From positions 1 to 34,330 of the forward strand of contig NZ_LNCD01000055.1 in assembly GCF_001542405.1 (NCBI RefSeq): a stretch of 34,330 nt of DNA, given 5' to 3'. The translations under genes were made by a program, and so were the position numbers. Below are positions 7,891-16,837 of the stretch, piece by piece. Every line of letters starts with the position of its first letter. The stretch's first letter is position 1. Source of the stretch: Rhizobium altiplani. GTDB lineage: Bacteria > Pseudomonadota > Alphaproteobacteria > Rhizobiales > Rhizobiaceae. The notes beneath the pieces are model-generated. The model was not told the origin of the DNA and made no database searches. It saw only the letters and a list, made by a program, of their open reading frames with translations.

Positions 7891-8844
7891 TCAGCCTTCA
7901 TCTCGCCTCCATCTTTCACTCTCTGCCAACTCTAATTGCATGTCCGCTGCGACATCCTGCAGGACGCCCTGAAATGCTGTCAGAGCAGGACGCGCCGAAC
8001 TCGTTTCGCGGATAGCGAGGCAGACGGTTCGATCCATTGAGAAATCCGCCGAACGGCGGAAAACCACATTTGGCGGAGCGGACGAGGTCGCCAGCCGCGG
8101 GACCATTGCAAGCCCGCAACCGCTTCCAACCAAAGCAAGACTGACACCGAAATTGTCCGTGCGATGGCGGACGTCCGGTCTGAAGCCGCCAAATGTGGAA
8201 CAGACATAGGCGTGGAGTTCCGAGAACTCGCTGCCGGCGCTGGTGCTAATCCATATTTCAAACGCAAGGTCGCCGAGATTGAAGTCGATGGTCTCGCCCG
8301 CAAGAGGATGCGTCACGGGCATTGCGATCATGATTGAGTCCGAGCAGAGGGGAAAGGTGACGAGCTCGGGTGGACGAGACCGTCGCATATAGCGGTAGTC
8401 ATCGATTAGGATCGCGTCGAAGCTGCCGCGGATGAGAGCCGGAATCGCGATCTCCGGATCCATTTCCTGCGTCTCGATCCTCAGATTTGGATATCGCCGC
8501 GCTATCACCGGAAGGGCCTTCGGCAGAATAGTGCCAAGTGCGGTTTCCAAGGACGCAATGCGGAGGACGCCGCTGATCGAGCCGGTCAATTTTTCCAGTT
8601 CGGTTTCCGCCTCTTCCATTTTAGCAAGGATACCGGCCGCATGCTCGACCAGTCGCTGGCCGGCTTCGGTCAATAACAGGCGCCGGCCGACGCGTTCGGT
8701 AAGCGGCACGCCGGCAGAAATCTCCAGCTGGGCCAGCCGCTGCGATATTGCCGAGAGTGAAAGCGCCAACGCCTCAGCGACTGCGGTGATCGTGCCGCGA
8801 GAATTGAGTTCGACGAGTATCCTCAGTCCCTTGGGGTCGAGCAT
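7891..8844 (-). CDS. LysR-family transcriptional regulator
   Basis: A 317-residue LysR regulator with an N-terminal winged HTH (LNSRGTITAVAEALALSLSAISQRLAQLE, about 12-40) and a periplasmic-binding-like effector domain (GVLRIASLETALGTILPKAL onward). The start is ATG 8844, preceded by GGAGG 11 nt upstream; ATG 8877 lacks a ribosome binding site. It lies 106 bp beyond the sugar-isomerase gene on the same strand and ends 16 bp from the convergent transporter gene. It is a candidate regulator of the epimerase/isomerase and transporter units, whose promoters share a T-N11-A box. The effector is unknown. Confidence 0.85.
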   Translation of the reverse strand: MLDPKGLRILVELNSRGTITAVAEALALSLSAISQRLAQLEISAGVPLTERVGRRLLLTEAGQRLVEHAAGILAKMEEAETELEKLTGSISGVLRIASLETALGTILPKALPVIARRYPNLRIETQEMDPEIAIPALIRGSFDAILIDDYRYMRRSRPPELVTFPLCSDSIMIAMPVTHPLAGETIDFNLGDLAFEIWISTSAGSEFSELHAYVCSTFGGFRPDVRHRTDNFGVSLALVGSGCGLAMVPRLATSSAPPNVVFRRSADFSMDRTVCLAIRETSSARPALTAFQGVLQDVAADMQLELAESERWRRDEG

Positions 8845-8950
8845 TACAGTGCGTACCTCCTTGCATACGGCAAGCATCGGCCGGCGCCATGTTTTCCCTA
8901 ACCCAGGCCGTCGGGTGCTTGTTTGTCCGACGGGGCCACAAGACCGACTG

Positions 8951-9814
8951 TTAAGCCAGGAGGCCCTTTGATCTCAACCATGTTTCCGTCGGCGCCCAGT
9001 AGGCGTCGCGCTTGTCCGGGCTGCAGAAAAGCTCAACAGTCACCGGATAGCCAAAACCATCGGAAACGAGCCGGTCGACAACGCCGTTCAGGTCAACCAT
9101 GCCTCGACCCAGAGGAACAGATACAAATCCTCCCCTTTCAAGGTCTGTCATTATGCGTCTTGTCTCCTGATGCGGCCATGAACAGGATTGCTGCGGCAGC
9201 ACATCCTTAAGGTGGACGTATTTGATCCAGGGGTGTAAGACCTCGTACGGGTTCGGATGGGTGCTCTCCCCATTTACTGCGAAGTTTGCAACATCCCAGC
9301 ACAGACCGAGGTTGCCAGAGCCCACCCGATCGAGGAGCTTTCGGGTGCTCTCGATGCCTGCGGTTGGATCCTGCGCATCGTCACGATTGAAGACGTTTTC
9401 CACCAGCAGCGTTACGCCGAGCTCTTCGGCTCTACGGACGATCGGGCTCATCAGATCGGCATAACGATCGATTGCCTCGTCGGTCGGCAGGCTTGTCGCT
9501 CCCGCCATGCTTTCGGAAAAACCTGCGCCGAGTTCGCTCGCGTGCTCCAGCGCCTGCGAAATAATCTCCAGCTGCTCCTCCGGATCCAATCGCGCGGAAA
9601 GCGGCATCCCGCGCGTGCTGATGGAATGTACCTGTACATCGAACGCCGACGAGAGACGCTTGATTTCTGCGGCGTCGAATTCAACGTAGTTGACTTTATA
9701 GTAGAGATCGACGTGCTTCAGTCCCCAGGCGGCGGTCGTCCGAAAGATTTCCTCCAGAGACAGATCGGGCATGTCGAGCGCGATGGCACCCAGACTAAAC
9801 GGCCGGTCGGACAT
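8951..9814 (-). CDS. sugar phosphate isomerase/epimerase (xylose-isomerase-like TIM barrel)
   Basis: A 287-residue AP-endonuclease-2/xylose-isomerase-like barrel, a family that isomerises or epimerises sugars and inositols with a divalent metal. Visible are LGAIALDMPDLSLEEIF at the start, VTLLVENVFN (metal Glu), GLCWDVANFAVNG (Asp), KYVHLKDV (His/Asp) and VTVELFCS (Glu), so the metal ligands are present. The start is ATG 9814 with GGGAGG just upstream; a much longer frame reaching 10456 is only the open frame behind the epimerase gene. It overlaps the epimerase gene by 20 bp, so the two are co-translated. MocC and IolE of rhizopine/inositol catabolism belong to the same fold, but close similarity cannot be judged here. 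Confidence 0.8.
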   Translation of the reverse strand: MSDRPFSLGAIALDMPDLSLEEIFRTTAAWGLKHVDLYYKVNYVEFDAAEIKRLSSAFDVQVHSISTRGMPLSARLDPEEQLEIISQALEHASELGAGFSESMAGATSLPTDEAIDRYADLMSPIVRRAEELGVTLLVENVFNRDDAQDPTAGIESTRKLLDRVGSGNLGLCWDVANFAVNGESTHPNPYEVLHPWIKYVHLKDVLPQQSCSWPHQETRRIMTDLERGGFVSVPLGRGMVDLNGVVDRLVSDGFGYPVTVELFCSPDKRDAYWAPTETWLRSKGLLA

Positions 9815-10712
9815 TGTCGCCTCCCACCAGATTAGAAAGTTCGGGAACGTCCCGATAGGAGAGGGTCGGTCGCCATCCGAACAATTCGAAGCATCGTTGC
9901 GTGCTAACAAGGGAAGCGTTCTCACCAGCAACCTTCTCCAGGGACTGGACCTCCGCAAGCCGCTCGGGGAAATGTCGGGCCACGAGCTCGGACAGCGAAG
10001 CACTGCCGACTGCCGAGTCCGGGGCTGCGAGCAAGATCCGCTCGAAGCCAATCTTGGGCGCGCGAAGCCCTCGTGCGATCGCCTGGAGGGCATCCTCGCT
10101 CCGCAAATAGGACCACATGCGGTTGACGAGTTCGCCGTTCGGGTCGGCGAGCCAGCCCTGATAGCGGTGAATTGATTCAGGCTTGTCCGGGAACAGCACG
10201 CCCGTGAAGCGCAGGCATACAATTTCCATCCCATATCGCATATGGAAACCTTGGGCGAGAACTTCACCCATGAGCTTTGTTGCACCGTAATTATCGTCCG
10301 GTCTGCGCGGGTGATCATCGTCCATCGGCAGGTAGTCGGGCGTCCAGGGTTTCGACCAGGAAATCGGTCCGATCGCGCAGATCGAGCTTGCGAAGACGAT
10401 GCGCTTGATGCTGGCGCGCCTCGCCGCCTCGAAGGTGTTGAAGGTTCCCGTGACATTCACCTCGATAATCTCGGGGTAGCGCTCCCATTCGATAGGATCG
10501 GAGATAGCGCCGAGATGAACGACGGCATCAAACCCGTTCATCAGCATCGACAGTTCGTCGATGTTGTTGAGGTCACGCTTGACCCAAACGTTTTCAAGTC
10601 CCGCAGGGGGCGGCGCGACGTCGAGGCAGGTTACCTCGTTACCCTGCTTCAACAGGTCAAGAGCCAGTCGTTGCCCAATCTGACCGGCCGCGCCGGTGAT
10701 AAATACTCTCAT
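9795..10712 (-). CDS. NAD-dependent epimerase/dehydrogenase (extended SDR)
   Basis: A 305-residue extended short-chain dehydrogenase. The NAD-binding motif is GAAGQIG (residues 7-13), followed by VVHLGAISDP, the catalytic Ser region FASSICAIG, and Y142-x3-K146 (NYGATK). Uronate dehydrogenases and UDP-sugar epimerases share this layout; the short C-terminal domain fits a dehydrogenase acting on a free sugar or uronate as well. The start is ATG 10712 with GGAG 6 nt upstream; an upstream in-frame ATG at 10775 lacks one. The gene is first in a two-gene unit with the TIM-barrel isomerase, suggesting stepwise conversion of a sugar or polyol moiety. Confidence 0.8.
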   Translation of the reverse strand: MRVFITGAAGQIGQRLALDLLKQGNEVTCLDVAPPPAGLENVWVKRDLNNIDELSMLMNGFDAVVHLGAISDPIEWERYPEIIEVNVTGTFNTFEAARRASIKRIVFASSICAIGPISWSKPWTPDYLPMDDDHPRRPDDNYGATKLMGEVLAQGFHMRYGMEIVCLRFTGVLFPDKPESIHRYQGWLADPNGELVNRMWSYLRSEDALQAIARGLRAPKIGFERILLAAPDSAVGSASLSELVARHFPERLAEVQSLEKVAGENASLVSTQRCFELFGWRPTLSYRDVPELSNLVGGDNVRPAV

Positions 10713-10764
10713 AGCAGTCTCCAAAAATCGCTGTTGTCGAACGATAAGGCGGATCGATTTCTCC

Positions 10765-10808
10765 GAAAATCGCAAAGAAATGCCGCTTACCCTTCAGAAT
10801 TCGTGAAG
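10765..10808 (-). promoter_or_regulatory. conserved promoter module: LysR-type box plus 15-bp element
   Basis: On the minus strand, CTTCACGAATTCTGAAGG (10791-10808) has a T-N11-A core with TCA/TGA arms, as in LysR boxes. Eleven bases further comes TTCTTTGCGATTTTC (10765-10779), 53 bp before the epimerase ATG. The same pair, with the same 11-bp gap, precedes the binding-protein gene at 15010-15053. Confidence 0.6.
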
Positions 10809-10885
10809 TATCCGGGGTGGCTTCGGGGCTATGATTTCAGCCTTGCGCATCCATGAATGCACGGGCCGCCGCCGCAGAACCCTGT

Positions 10886-11698
10886 TCAATGCAGTATCTG
10901 GCCTAGAAAACTTTTGGCTCTGGGGTTCTTCGGGCTATCGAAGAATTCGCCCGGCGGTGCGGCCTCGACGATCTGGCCGCCATCCATGAAGACGACGCGA
11001 TCGGCGACGCGACGCGCAAATCCCATCTCATGGGTCACGCAGACCATGGTCATTCCATCTGCGGCAAGAGCGACCATGGCATCGAGAACCTCTTTCACCA
11101 TTTCCGGGTCGAGTGCCGACGTCGGCTCATCGAACAACATGATCTTCGGCCGCACGCAAAGCGCCCGGGCGATGGCGGCCCTCTGCTGTTGTCCACCCGA
11201 AAGCTGGCTCGGATATTTTTCGGCCTGGTTGGTAATGCGCACCTTTTCCAAATGCTCGATGGCCAGCGCCCGCGCGTCCTTAGCCGACATCTTCCGCACG
11301 TGGATCGGCGCAAGCATGCAGTTTTCGAGGACGGTAAGATGGGGAAACAGCGCGAATTGCTGAAACACCATGCCAACTTCTCGCCGGATCGAGTCCAGCG
11401 ATCTATGGGATTCGGTTACATGGATACCATCGACGATGATCTTGCCCTGCTGATAGCGTTCCAACTGGTTGATGCAGCGGATGAGCGTCGATTTTCCCGA
11501 TCCGGAGGGCCCGCAAAGAACAATGCGGCTTCCTTGCGGAATGCTCAAATTGATGTCTCTCAGAACCTGGAAGTTGCCGTACCACTTGCTGACGCCGTCA
11601 AATTCAACCGCAGCGCCGTGCTCCCGTGTCGTTGTCAAATTCCTGCCTCCTATGTGAACAGTTTCTGCAAACGGCATGGCTTTAACGTCGCCCGCCAT
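10886..11698 (-). CDS. polar amino-acid ABC transporter ATPase (AapP/GltL-like)
   Basis: A 270-residue import ATPase. Walker A is GPSGSGKST (63-71), with Q-loop VFQQF, signature LSGGQQQR (166-173), Walker [13 protein letters not shown] and H-loop CVTHEMGFA, all intact. [14 protein letters not shown] near the C-terminus is typical of the amino-acid uptake subfamily. It overlaps the upstream permease gene by 17 bp and closes the order binding protein, permease, permease, ATPase. ATG 11677 (residue 8) is an alternative start. It energises the first transporter of this locus at the cytoplasmic face of the membrane. Confidence 0.9.
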   Translation of the reverse strand: MAGDVKAMPFAETVHIGGRNLTTTREHGAAVEFDGVSKWYGNFQVLRDINLSIPQGSRIVLCGPSGSGKSTLIRCINQLERYQQGKIIVDGIHVTESHRSLDSIRREVGMVFQQFALFPHLTVLENCMLAPIHVRKMSAKDARALAIEHLEKVRITNQAEKYPSQLSGGQQQRAAIARALCVRPKIMLFDEPTSALDPEMVKEVLDAMVALAADGMTMVCVTHEMGFARRVADRVVFMDGGQIVEAAPPGEFFDSPKNPRAKSFLGQILH

Positions 11699-12734
11699 AC
11701 GTCATGAGTGTTTCGGCCATTTCCCCGAACTTGATGACCGACCAGCACATGGCGAAGTAGATTGCGCCAATGAACAGGAACGCTTCGGCCGAAAAGCCCG
11801 TCCATAGAGGGTCGGCCGTCGCCATCCGGGCCGTACCGACAAGATCGTAATGGGAGATGATCACGATCAGCGTCGTGTCCTTCAGCAGACTTGCGGCCTG
11901 GCTGACTAAGGGCGGAACGATCAGTGAGAATGTCTGCGGCAAGGTCACCAGCCGGAGCCGCTGGAACCGGGAAAGTCCCAGACTGTGAGCGGCCTCGTAT
12001 TGGAGGGGAGAAATGGCGTTCAGTCCACTGCGCACGATCTCTGAGAAGTATGCCGCGGCAACCAGCAGGAGGCCGATGAGGGCGCGGAAGAGGTTGCTGA
12101 TATCGAGCTGCGAGGGAAGGAAGAGCGGCACGATGATCGTGGCAATGAAGAGCACCGCTATTATCGGCAGCGCTCTCATCACCTCGACGAAGCCGAGACA
12201 AACAGTCCGAACGGCGCTCGATCGCGACTTCCGACCCAATGCGATGAGGGTGCCGAGCGGCAGGCCCAGCAAGATGGTGCTCACCGAAAGTACGATCGTG
12301 ATCGGCAGCCCGCTCCAGAGGCGGTCGGGCACAGGCGTCAACCCGAATATGCCGCCGCCCAACAGCGCGATGGAGAGAACCAACTGCGTCAGCCACATTA
12401 TCGGTACCCATCGCAGCAGCGACGCCTTGCCGATGGCTATCGTTAGCAGCGTGACCGCGAGGCAGGCGACGAAGATGACGCAAAGCCCGACAACGCGCCC
12501 TAGCTCTTCGCGCGGGTAGAATCCAAACAGAATGAAGTTCAGCTTGTTGGCGAGAAACGGCCAACATGCGCCGGCGGCGTTCTCACGGCATGCTGTTGCA
12601 TCGCCCTTCCAGGTCGCATCGATCACCCCCCAACGAAAAATCCACCAGCAGAATGCGAGAGCGAGGGCTCCAAGGAGCAACGTGGTCGCGGATTTTGCTG
12701 GCGAGCCGAAATACACCTCGAGCTGCTGTTTCAT
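11682..12734 (-). CDS. amino-acid ABC transporter permease (AapM-like)
   Basis: A 350-residue inner-membrane permease of the general L-amino-acid type. The N-terminal helix is followed by a long periplasmic loop with a Cys pair ([14 protein letters not shown]) and [11 protein letters not shown], as in AapM. The C-terminal BPD_transp domain has [15 protein letters not shown] and the EAA loop [21 protein letters not shown] that docks the ATPase. Roughly seven to eight hydrophobic helices are visible. It follows the other permease by 6 bp and overlaps the ATPase gene. Confidence 0.88.
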   Translation of the reverse strand: MKQQLEVYFGSPAKSATTLLLGALALAFCWWIFRWGVIDATWKGDATACRENAAGACWPFLANKLNFILFGFYPREELGRVVGLCVIFVACLAVTLLTIAIGKASLLRWVPIMWLTQLVLSIALLGGGIFGLTPVPDRLWSGLPITIVLSVSTILLGLPLGTLIALGRKSRSSAVRTVCLGFVEVMRALPIIAVLFIATIIVPLFLPSQLDISNLFRALIGLLLVAAAYFSEIVRSGLNAISPLQYEAAHSLGLSRFQRLRLVTLPQTFSLIVPPLVSQAASLLKDTTLIVIISHYDLVGTARMATADPLWTGFSAEAFLFIGAIYFAMCWSVIKFGEMAETLMTYGGRR

Positions 12735-12740
12735 TGTCAG

Positions 12741-13838
12741 CTACCTCCGGTCCAGCGCGTTGAGAAGCAGCGAGCACAGGGCGTTTATCGCCATGAAGAT
12801 CCCGGCAAGCACGATCACCGATTCAATGGCTCGCCCCGTGTTCTGCATGATCTGGTATGTGACGGTCATAATCTCGGGGTACCCGACGGCCACCCCGAGC
12901 GGCGTCGACTTGATGATGTTTACATAGACGTTGATCGTCGGCGGAATCGCCAGCCTCAAGGCCTGTGGAGCAATGACGAGGCGGAATGCGGCGGCCTTGC
13001 CCAACCCGAGCGTCGAGGCCGCTTCCGATTGGACTCGTGGAACGGAGAGGATGCCTGCCCTGATGACCTCAGCCATTTCGGCGCCAAAATAGAATGCAAT
13101 CCCGAAAAGCAAGGCACCGAACTCATTGCTGAGCGAGATCCCTCCCTTGATGCTGAACCCGGACAAAGCGGGTATCTGGTAGTTGGCCGTGCCCATCATC
13201 AATGCGACGCCGAGGCATATCAGTGTCGGGCAAAGCCACCTTAGACGCGATGCTATAAACCTTGCACCGAAGGCGGCAGTGAGCAACAGAGCGCCCGCAG
13301 CCAGCCAGGGCAAAGAAAATTCTGGCGCCGGCACGACGATACCACGATTCGTAAAGAAGATGCCGCCGAGGGTCGCCGTTGCTGCGCGTGGTGCAGGCAG
13401 TTGAAGCAGCGCGAGGTAGAAGAACACGAGAAAGACGATAAGCGGGACGTTGCGTACGACATTGACGTAGAATCGCCCAATGCGAGCGGCGAGTGGATTG
13501 TCCGACAGCCTGGCCAGAGCCGTCAGCAAACCCAGGACCGTTGATCCGGCGATCGCCATAAAGGCGACCGCCAGCGCGTTGGCGAACCCCACTCCGATCG
13601 CCGCCAGGTTGGTAGACCCTGGCGGGAGCGGAATGACGCTCTGCGAGATACTAAAGCCCGCCGTCGCGAAAAGGTAGTCGAAGCTGATGTCCAGCCCGAT
13701 TTCCCTCAATTTCTGTTGCCCTGTCGACGCGATGACGATCATGGCGACGATAGTGACAATGGCGATCGTCACCAAGGCCAGATGGGCTTGCCAAAACGGC
13801 TTGGAAATTGGCGCGGATGTCGGAGAGGTCAACTGCAT
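12741..13838 (-). CDS. amino-acid ABC transporter permease (AapQ-like)
   Basis: A 365-residue permease of the AapQ type: an N-terminal transmembrane helix, a periplasmic part with NRGIVVPAPEFSLPWLAAG, and a C-terminal transport domain with GAEMAEVIRAGILSVPRVQ and the EAA loop EAASTLGLGKAAAFRLVIAPQ. The start is ATG 13838 with GAGG about 9 nt upstream; the frame is open to a TTG at 13853. It lies 19 bp after the binding-protein gene. Together with the AapM-like partner it forms the membrane channel. Confidence 0.88.
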   Translation of the reverse strand: MQLTSPTSAPISKPFWQAHLALVTIAIVTIVAMIVIASTGQQKLREIGLDISFDYLFATAGFSISQSVIPLPPGSTNLAAIGVGFANALAVAFMAIAGSTVLGLLTALARLSDNPLAARIGRFYVNVVRNVPLIVFLVFFYLALLQLPAPRAATATLGGIFFTNRGIVVPAPEFSLPWLAAGALLLTAAFGARFIASRLRWLCPTLICLGVALMMGTANYQIPALSGFSIKGGISLSNEFGALLFGIAFYFGAEMAEVIRAGILSVPRVQSEAASTLGLGKAAAFRLVIAPQALRLAIPPTINVYVNIIKSTPLGVAVGYPEIMTVTYQIMQNTGRAIESVIVLAGIFMAINALCSLLLNALDRR

Positions 13839-13857
13839 GTTGTCGTGCCTCAAGCGC

Positions 13858-14883
13858 TCAGCGCCACGGCGGCGAATAGATCAGGCCACCGTTCGACCAG
13901 AGGTTATTGACACCGCGCGGAATCTTCAGAACCGACTGGGCGCCGAGGTTCCGATCGTAAATCTCGCCATAGTTTCCCACGGCCTTGACGACCTTGACCA
14001 CCCAATCATTGGCGAGGCTCATCTTGGTGCCGATGTCGCCTTCGGCTCCCAGCAGACGGCGAACCTCGGGGTCCTTACTGGTTTTGGCGATCTCTTCGAC
14101 GTTGGCGGCAGTGACACCAAGCTCTTCGGCAGTGATCGTGGCGTTGATCGTCTGACGAACGAGATTCACCCAATCGGGATCCTTTTCGAGAACGACCGGC
14201 GCAAATGGCTCCTTGGAAATTGTGGTGTCCAGGATCACATTGTCATCTGGATTGCCGAGAGATGAGCGGAAGGACGCCAAAACGGGCGGCTCCTGGCTTA
14301 TGGCGTCGCATCGGTCGGACTTGTATGCGTTGAACGCATCATCGATCTTGTCGAAATTGACCGGCGTGTAGGTCATGCCGTTCTTGCGAAAGTAGTCATC
14401 GACGCTTGAGACGTTGGTTGAGCCGGTGATGTTGCAGATCGTTGCGCCGCTCAAATCCTTGGGGCCGCTGACATTGGCGCTCTTTTTGACCATGAACGCA
14501 TTGCCGGAATAGAAGTAGACTCGAGGAAACTCCAGCCCGAGGACGGCATCGCGCGAGACGGTGTAGGTGGTGCTCGTGGTGATGATGTCGACTTCCCCCG
14601 TCTGCAAGGCAGTAAAGGTCTGCACGAAGGACATGGGCTTGTAGACGTATTTGCCCGGATCATTTAACAGCGCGGTGGCGAGTGCCCTGCAATAGTCTAC
14701 GGCAAAACCCTTCCAGTTCCCGGCGGTATCGGGCGTATGGAAGCCGAGACCTTCTGCCTGGCCGCCGCAATACAACTCCCCCCGTGATTTGATTTTGTCG
14801 ATTGTAACGCCTGCATGGGCGTTAATGGCGGTGATCAACAGCGGCATTGATGCGGCTGTAATGAAGCTCAATTTCCTTTTCAT
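13858..14883 (-). CDS. amino-acid ABC transporter substrate-binding protein (AapJ-like)
   Basis: A 341-residue periplasmic binding protein of family 3. The signal peptide is residues 1-24 (MKRKLSFITAASMPLLIT, cut after NAHA). Mature motifs include IKSRGELYCGG, GFAVDYCRALATALL, DIITTSTTYTVSRDA and NYGEIYDRNLG, as in AapJ. The start is ATG 14883 with AGGGGA upstream; an upstream in-frame ATG at 14949 would bury the signal peptide. First gene of a J-Q-M-P operon; its promoter carries the shared LysR-type box. The ligand is probably amino-acid-like or a conjugate with an amino/carboxyl group. Confidence 0.88.
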   Translation of the reverse strand: MKRKLSFITAASMPLLITAINAHAGVTIDKIKSRGELYCGGQAEGLGFHTPDTAGNWKGFAVDYCRALATALLNDPGKYVYKPMSFVQTFTALQTGEVDIITTSTTYTVSRDAVLGLEFPRVYFYSGNAFMVKKSANVSGPKDLSGATICNITGSTNVSSVDDYFRKNGMTYTPVNFDKIDDAFNAYKSDRCDAISQEPPVLASFRSSLGNPDDNVILDTTISKEPFAPVVLEKDPDWVNLVRQTINATITAEELGVTAANVEEIAKTSKDPEVRRLLGAEGDIGTKMSLANDWVVKVVKAVGNYGEIYDRNLGAQSVLKIPRGVNNLWSNGGLIYSPPWR

Positions 14884-15009
14884 TGTCGGTTCCCCTTTTC
14901 TAGTAGGAGCATTTTGCTGATCCACGTCTGCCATATCTCCCAAAGGCATCCTCTGACTGTACAGCCGAGGCGACGAGGTAATAAAACCGTACGAGAAGAA
15001 GTATTTTAA

Positions 15010-15053
15010 GAAAATCGCAAAGAAGCTGAGGTTTTCATTCGGATTTTGTGAAG
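15010..15053 (-). promoter_or_regulatory. conserved promoter module: LysR-type box plus 15-bp element
   Basis: This is the main content of the 350-bp gap 14884-15233. On the minus strand CTTCACAAAATCCGAATG (15036-15053) is followed after 11 bp by TTCTTTGCGATTTTC (15010-15024), identical over 15 bp to the element upstream of the epimerase gene. It lies about 127 bp before the binding-protein ATG. Nothing else recognisable was seen in this gap. Confidence 0.6.
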
Positions 15054-15233
15054 GATGGGGATCGATCTTTCCTGCCGAGCCGCTTCAGCCGACCAAAGCT
15101 ATGCTTGTCGTCGAGACGTCTCCGATTACCGGGGATCGAGGAATTGGCCGTGCCTGCAACGCGCTCGCGGGATGCGAACCGTGCGAAATGTCGTTCGACA
15201 CGCACGGCGCGTGGGTCTCACAGCAGTCTGCGC

Positions 15234-16034
15234 TTACAGCTTCGAGCCACCCTGAAAAAACTCAACCATGAGGTTCTCGAGGGCTGCATACATATCGATG
15301 CCATTGGCGGTTGAACAGCCGGTACCACGGGCAGCGGCAATCAACGGGGTATTGTTGGATTCAGTGACGACGCATCCAACGAACATGTTCGCGTCGAACC
15401 TGGAAACCTCCACCGGCATATAGTCATGGCCCTTCATTCCGGCGGGTGTCGCATTTGCGACGACGTCGAATCCTTCTGGATTCGGTGAGCCTGCATGAAT
15501 TTCACGTCCGACGGTCCGAAGCTTTTCTATCAAGCCGTCGCGCCGGGCCGTGTCGAGGTCGTGTATCGCCAAACTCGCAAGGCCCGCGTCAAGAAGAGCG
15601 AGCGCGATGGCCGATCCCGCCCCGCCTGCACCAAGCAGGAGCGCCTTTTTGCCCTGCAGACGGCCGCCTTTTTCTTCGGCGGCTTTCACAAAACCCAGCC
15701 CATCGAGCATGTCGCCATGCCAGTGACCGTTTTCGCTTCGTCTCATGACGTTTACGGCACGCAAGAGAGCCGCGCGGTCCGACACCGTCGCACAGTGCTC
15801 GAAGCATGCGAACTTATGAGGGACCGTGACGACGATCCCGTCGCAATTTGAAAGATGGTCGATCCCCCCAAGGAATGACGTCAGATGCTCAGGCGCTACC
15901 TGCGCGGGGAGCATCGCGGCATTGATCCCCCGACGCTGGAAGGCATGGGACATGCCGGCGGGTGACTTAACCTGGATGATCGGGTCGCCCACGATAAAAT
16001 ACAGGCGCGTCGCGCCATCGATTGCTAGTGTCAT
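15234..16034 (-). CDS. shikimate dehydrogenase-like protein
   Basis: A 266-residue member of the AroE family, which reduces 3-dehydroshikimate or related ketones with NAD(P)H. The catalytic lysine is in VTVPHK, the nucleotide loop is LLLGAGGAGSAIALAL, and ATPAGM and GIDMYAALENLMVEFF match the family. The substrate-binding start reads GDPIIQVKSP rather than the housekeeping HSxSP motif, so the two Ser/His contacts to shikimate are altered; it is more like the AroE paralogues of secondary metabolism or catabolism. It lies 23 bp after an ABC ATPase gene in an operon that begins with a chorismate-binding enzyme. A strong ribosome binding site is not seen, so coupling is likely. Confidence 0.8.
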   Translation of the reverse strand: MTLAIDGATRLYFIVGDPIIQVKSPAGMSHAFQRRGINAAMLPAQVAPEHLTSFLGGIDHLSNCDGIVVTVPHKFACFEHCATVSDRAALLRAVNVMRRSENGHWHGDMLDGLGFVKAAEEKGGRLQGKKALLLGAGGAGSAIALALLDAGLASLAIHDLDTARRDGLIEKLRTVGREIHAGSPNPEGFDVVANATPAGMKGHDYMPVEVSRFDANMFVGCVVTESNNTPLIAAARGTGCSTANGIDMYAALENLMVEFFQGGSKL

Positions 16035-16057
16035 TGCCTTGACCCGCAGGCCCTCGG

Positions 16058-16828
16058 TTAGTGTTTCAATTGCCCCAGAAAATTCTTCAGACGCTCGCTT
16101 CTGGGGTTTTCGAAGAACTCGTCCGGGGGCGCCGCCTCACCGATCGCGCCGCGATCCATGAAGACGATCTTGTCCGCGACCGAACGAGCAAAGCCCATTT
16201 CATGCGTCACGCAGACCATCGTCCGGCCTTCGGCTGCCAGCGCCTGCATGGTTTGAAGGACTTCGTTGACCATCTCCGGATCGAGAGCGGAGGTGGGCTC
16301 GTCGAACAGAAGTACCTGAGGCTCTATGCAAAGAGCCCTGGCGATCGCCACGCGCTGCTGCTGGCCGCCGGAGAGCTGGCTGGGATACTTGTGGGCCTGC
16401 TCGGCGATCCTCACCCTTTCCAAATAACGATAGGCCCGCTCTTCGGCTTGCTTCCGAGGGATCTTCAACGTCCAGATAGGGGAAAGCGTACAGTTTTCGA
16501 GCACGGTAAGGTGGGGGAACAGGTTAAACTGCTGAAACACCATGCCGACTGTTCGCCGGATCTGGTCCTTTGAAGCTTCAGTCAACTCGCTTCCATTCAC
16601 CACGATTCGGCCGCCGTGGTGATCTTCAAGACCATTGACGCATCTAATCAGCGTTGACTTACCTGAACCTGAGGGACCGCATACGACGACCTTCTCGCCA
16701 GAGCGGACATTCAAACTGACACCTTCAAGTACTTTGAACGTCCCATAGTACTTTTCGACATTTTCCAGTCGTATGACCGGCTGGGCTTGCGAGGGAACTG
16801 ACGCGCTGGCGGACCCGATATTGGCCAT
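16058..16828 (-). CDS. polar amino-acid ABC transporter ATPase (second copy)
   Basis: A 256-residue ATPase with Walker [10 protein letters not shown] (51-59), Q-loop VFQQF, signature LSGGQQQR (152-159), Walker [13 protein letters not shown] and H-loop [15 protein letters not shown] lies 5 nt before ATG 16828. It is very like the ATPase at 10886-11698. It stands between the chorismate enzyme (9 bp upstream) and the AroE-like gene, with no permease beside it. The transporter at 20878-24210 lacks an ATPase, so this one most likely serves it in trans. Confidence 0.88.
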   Translation of the reverse strand: MANIGSASASVPSQAQPVIRLENVEKYYGTFKVLEGVSLNVRSGEKVVVCGPSGSGKSTLIRCVNGLEDHHGGRIVVNGSELTEASKDQIRRTVGMVFQQFNLFPHLTVLENCTLSPIWTLKIPRKQAEERAYRYLERVRIAEQAHKYPSQLSGGQQQRVAIARALCIEPQVLLFDEPTSALDPEMVNEVLQTMQALAAEGRTMVCVTHEMGFARSVADKIVFMDRGAIGEAAPPDEFFENPRSERLKNFLGQLKH

Positions 16829-16837
16829 GGTCTCCTC

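Noticed and set aside
9815..10456. Long N-terminal extension of the TIM-barrel isomerase
   Set aside because: The extension is Arg/Ser/Pro-rich, lies wholly over the epimerase gene in another frame, and ATG 9814 has a strong ribosome binding site.
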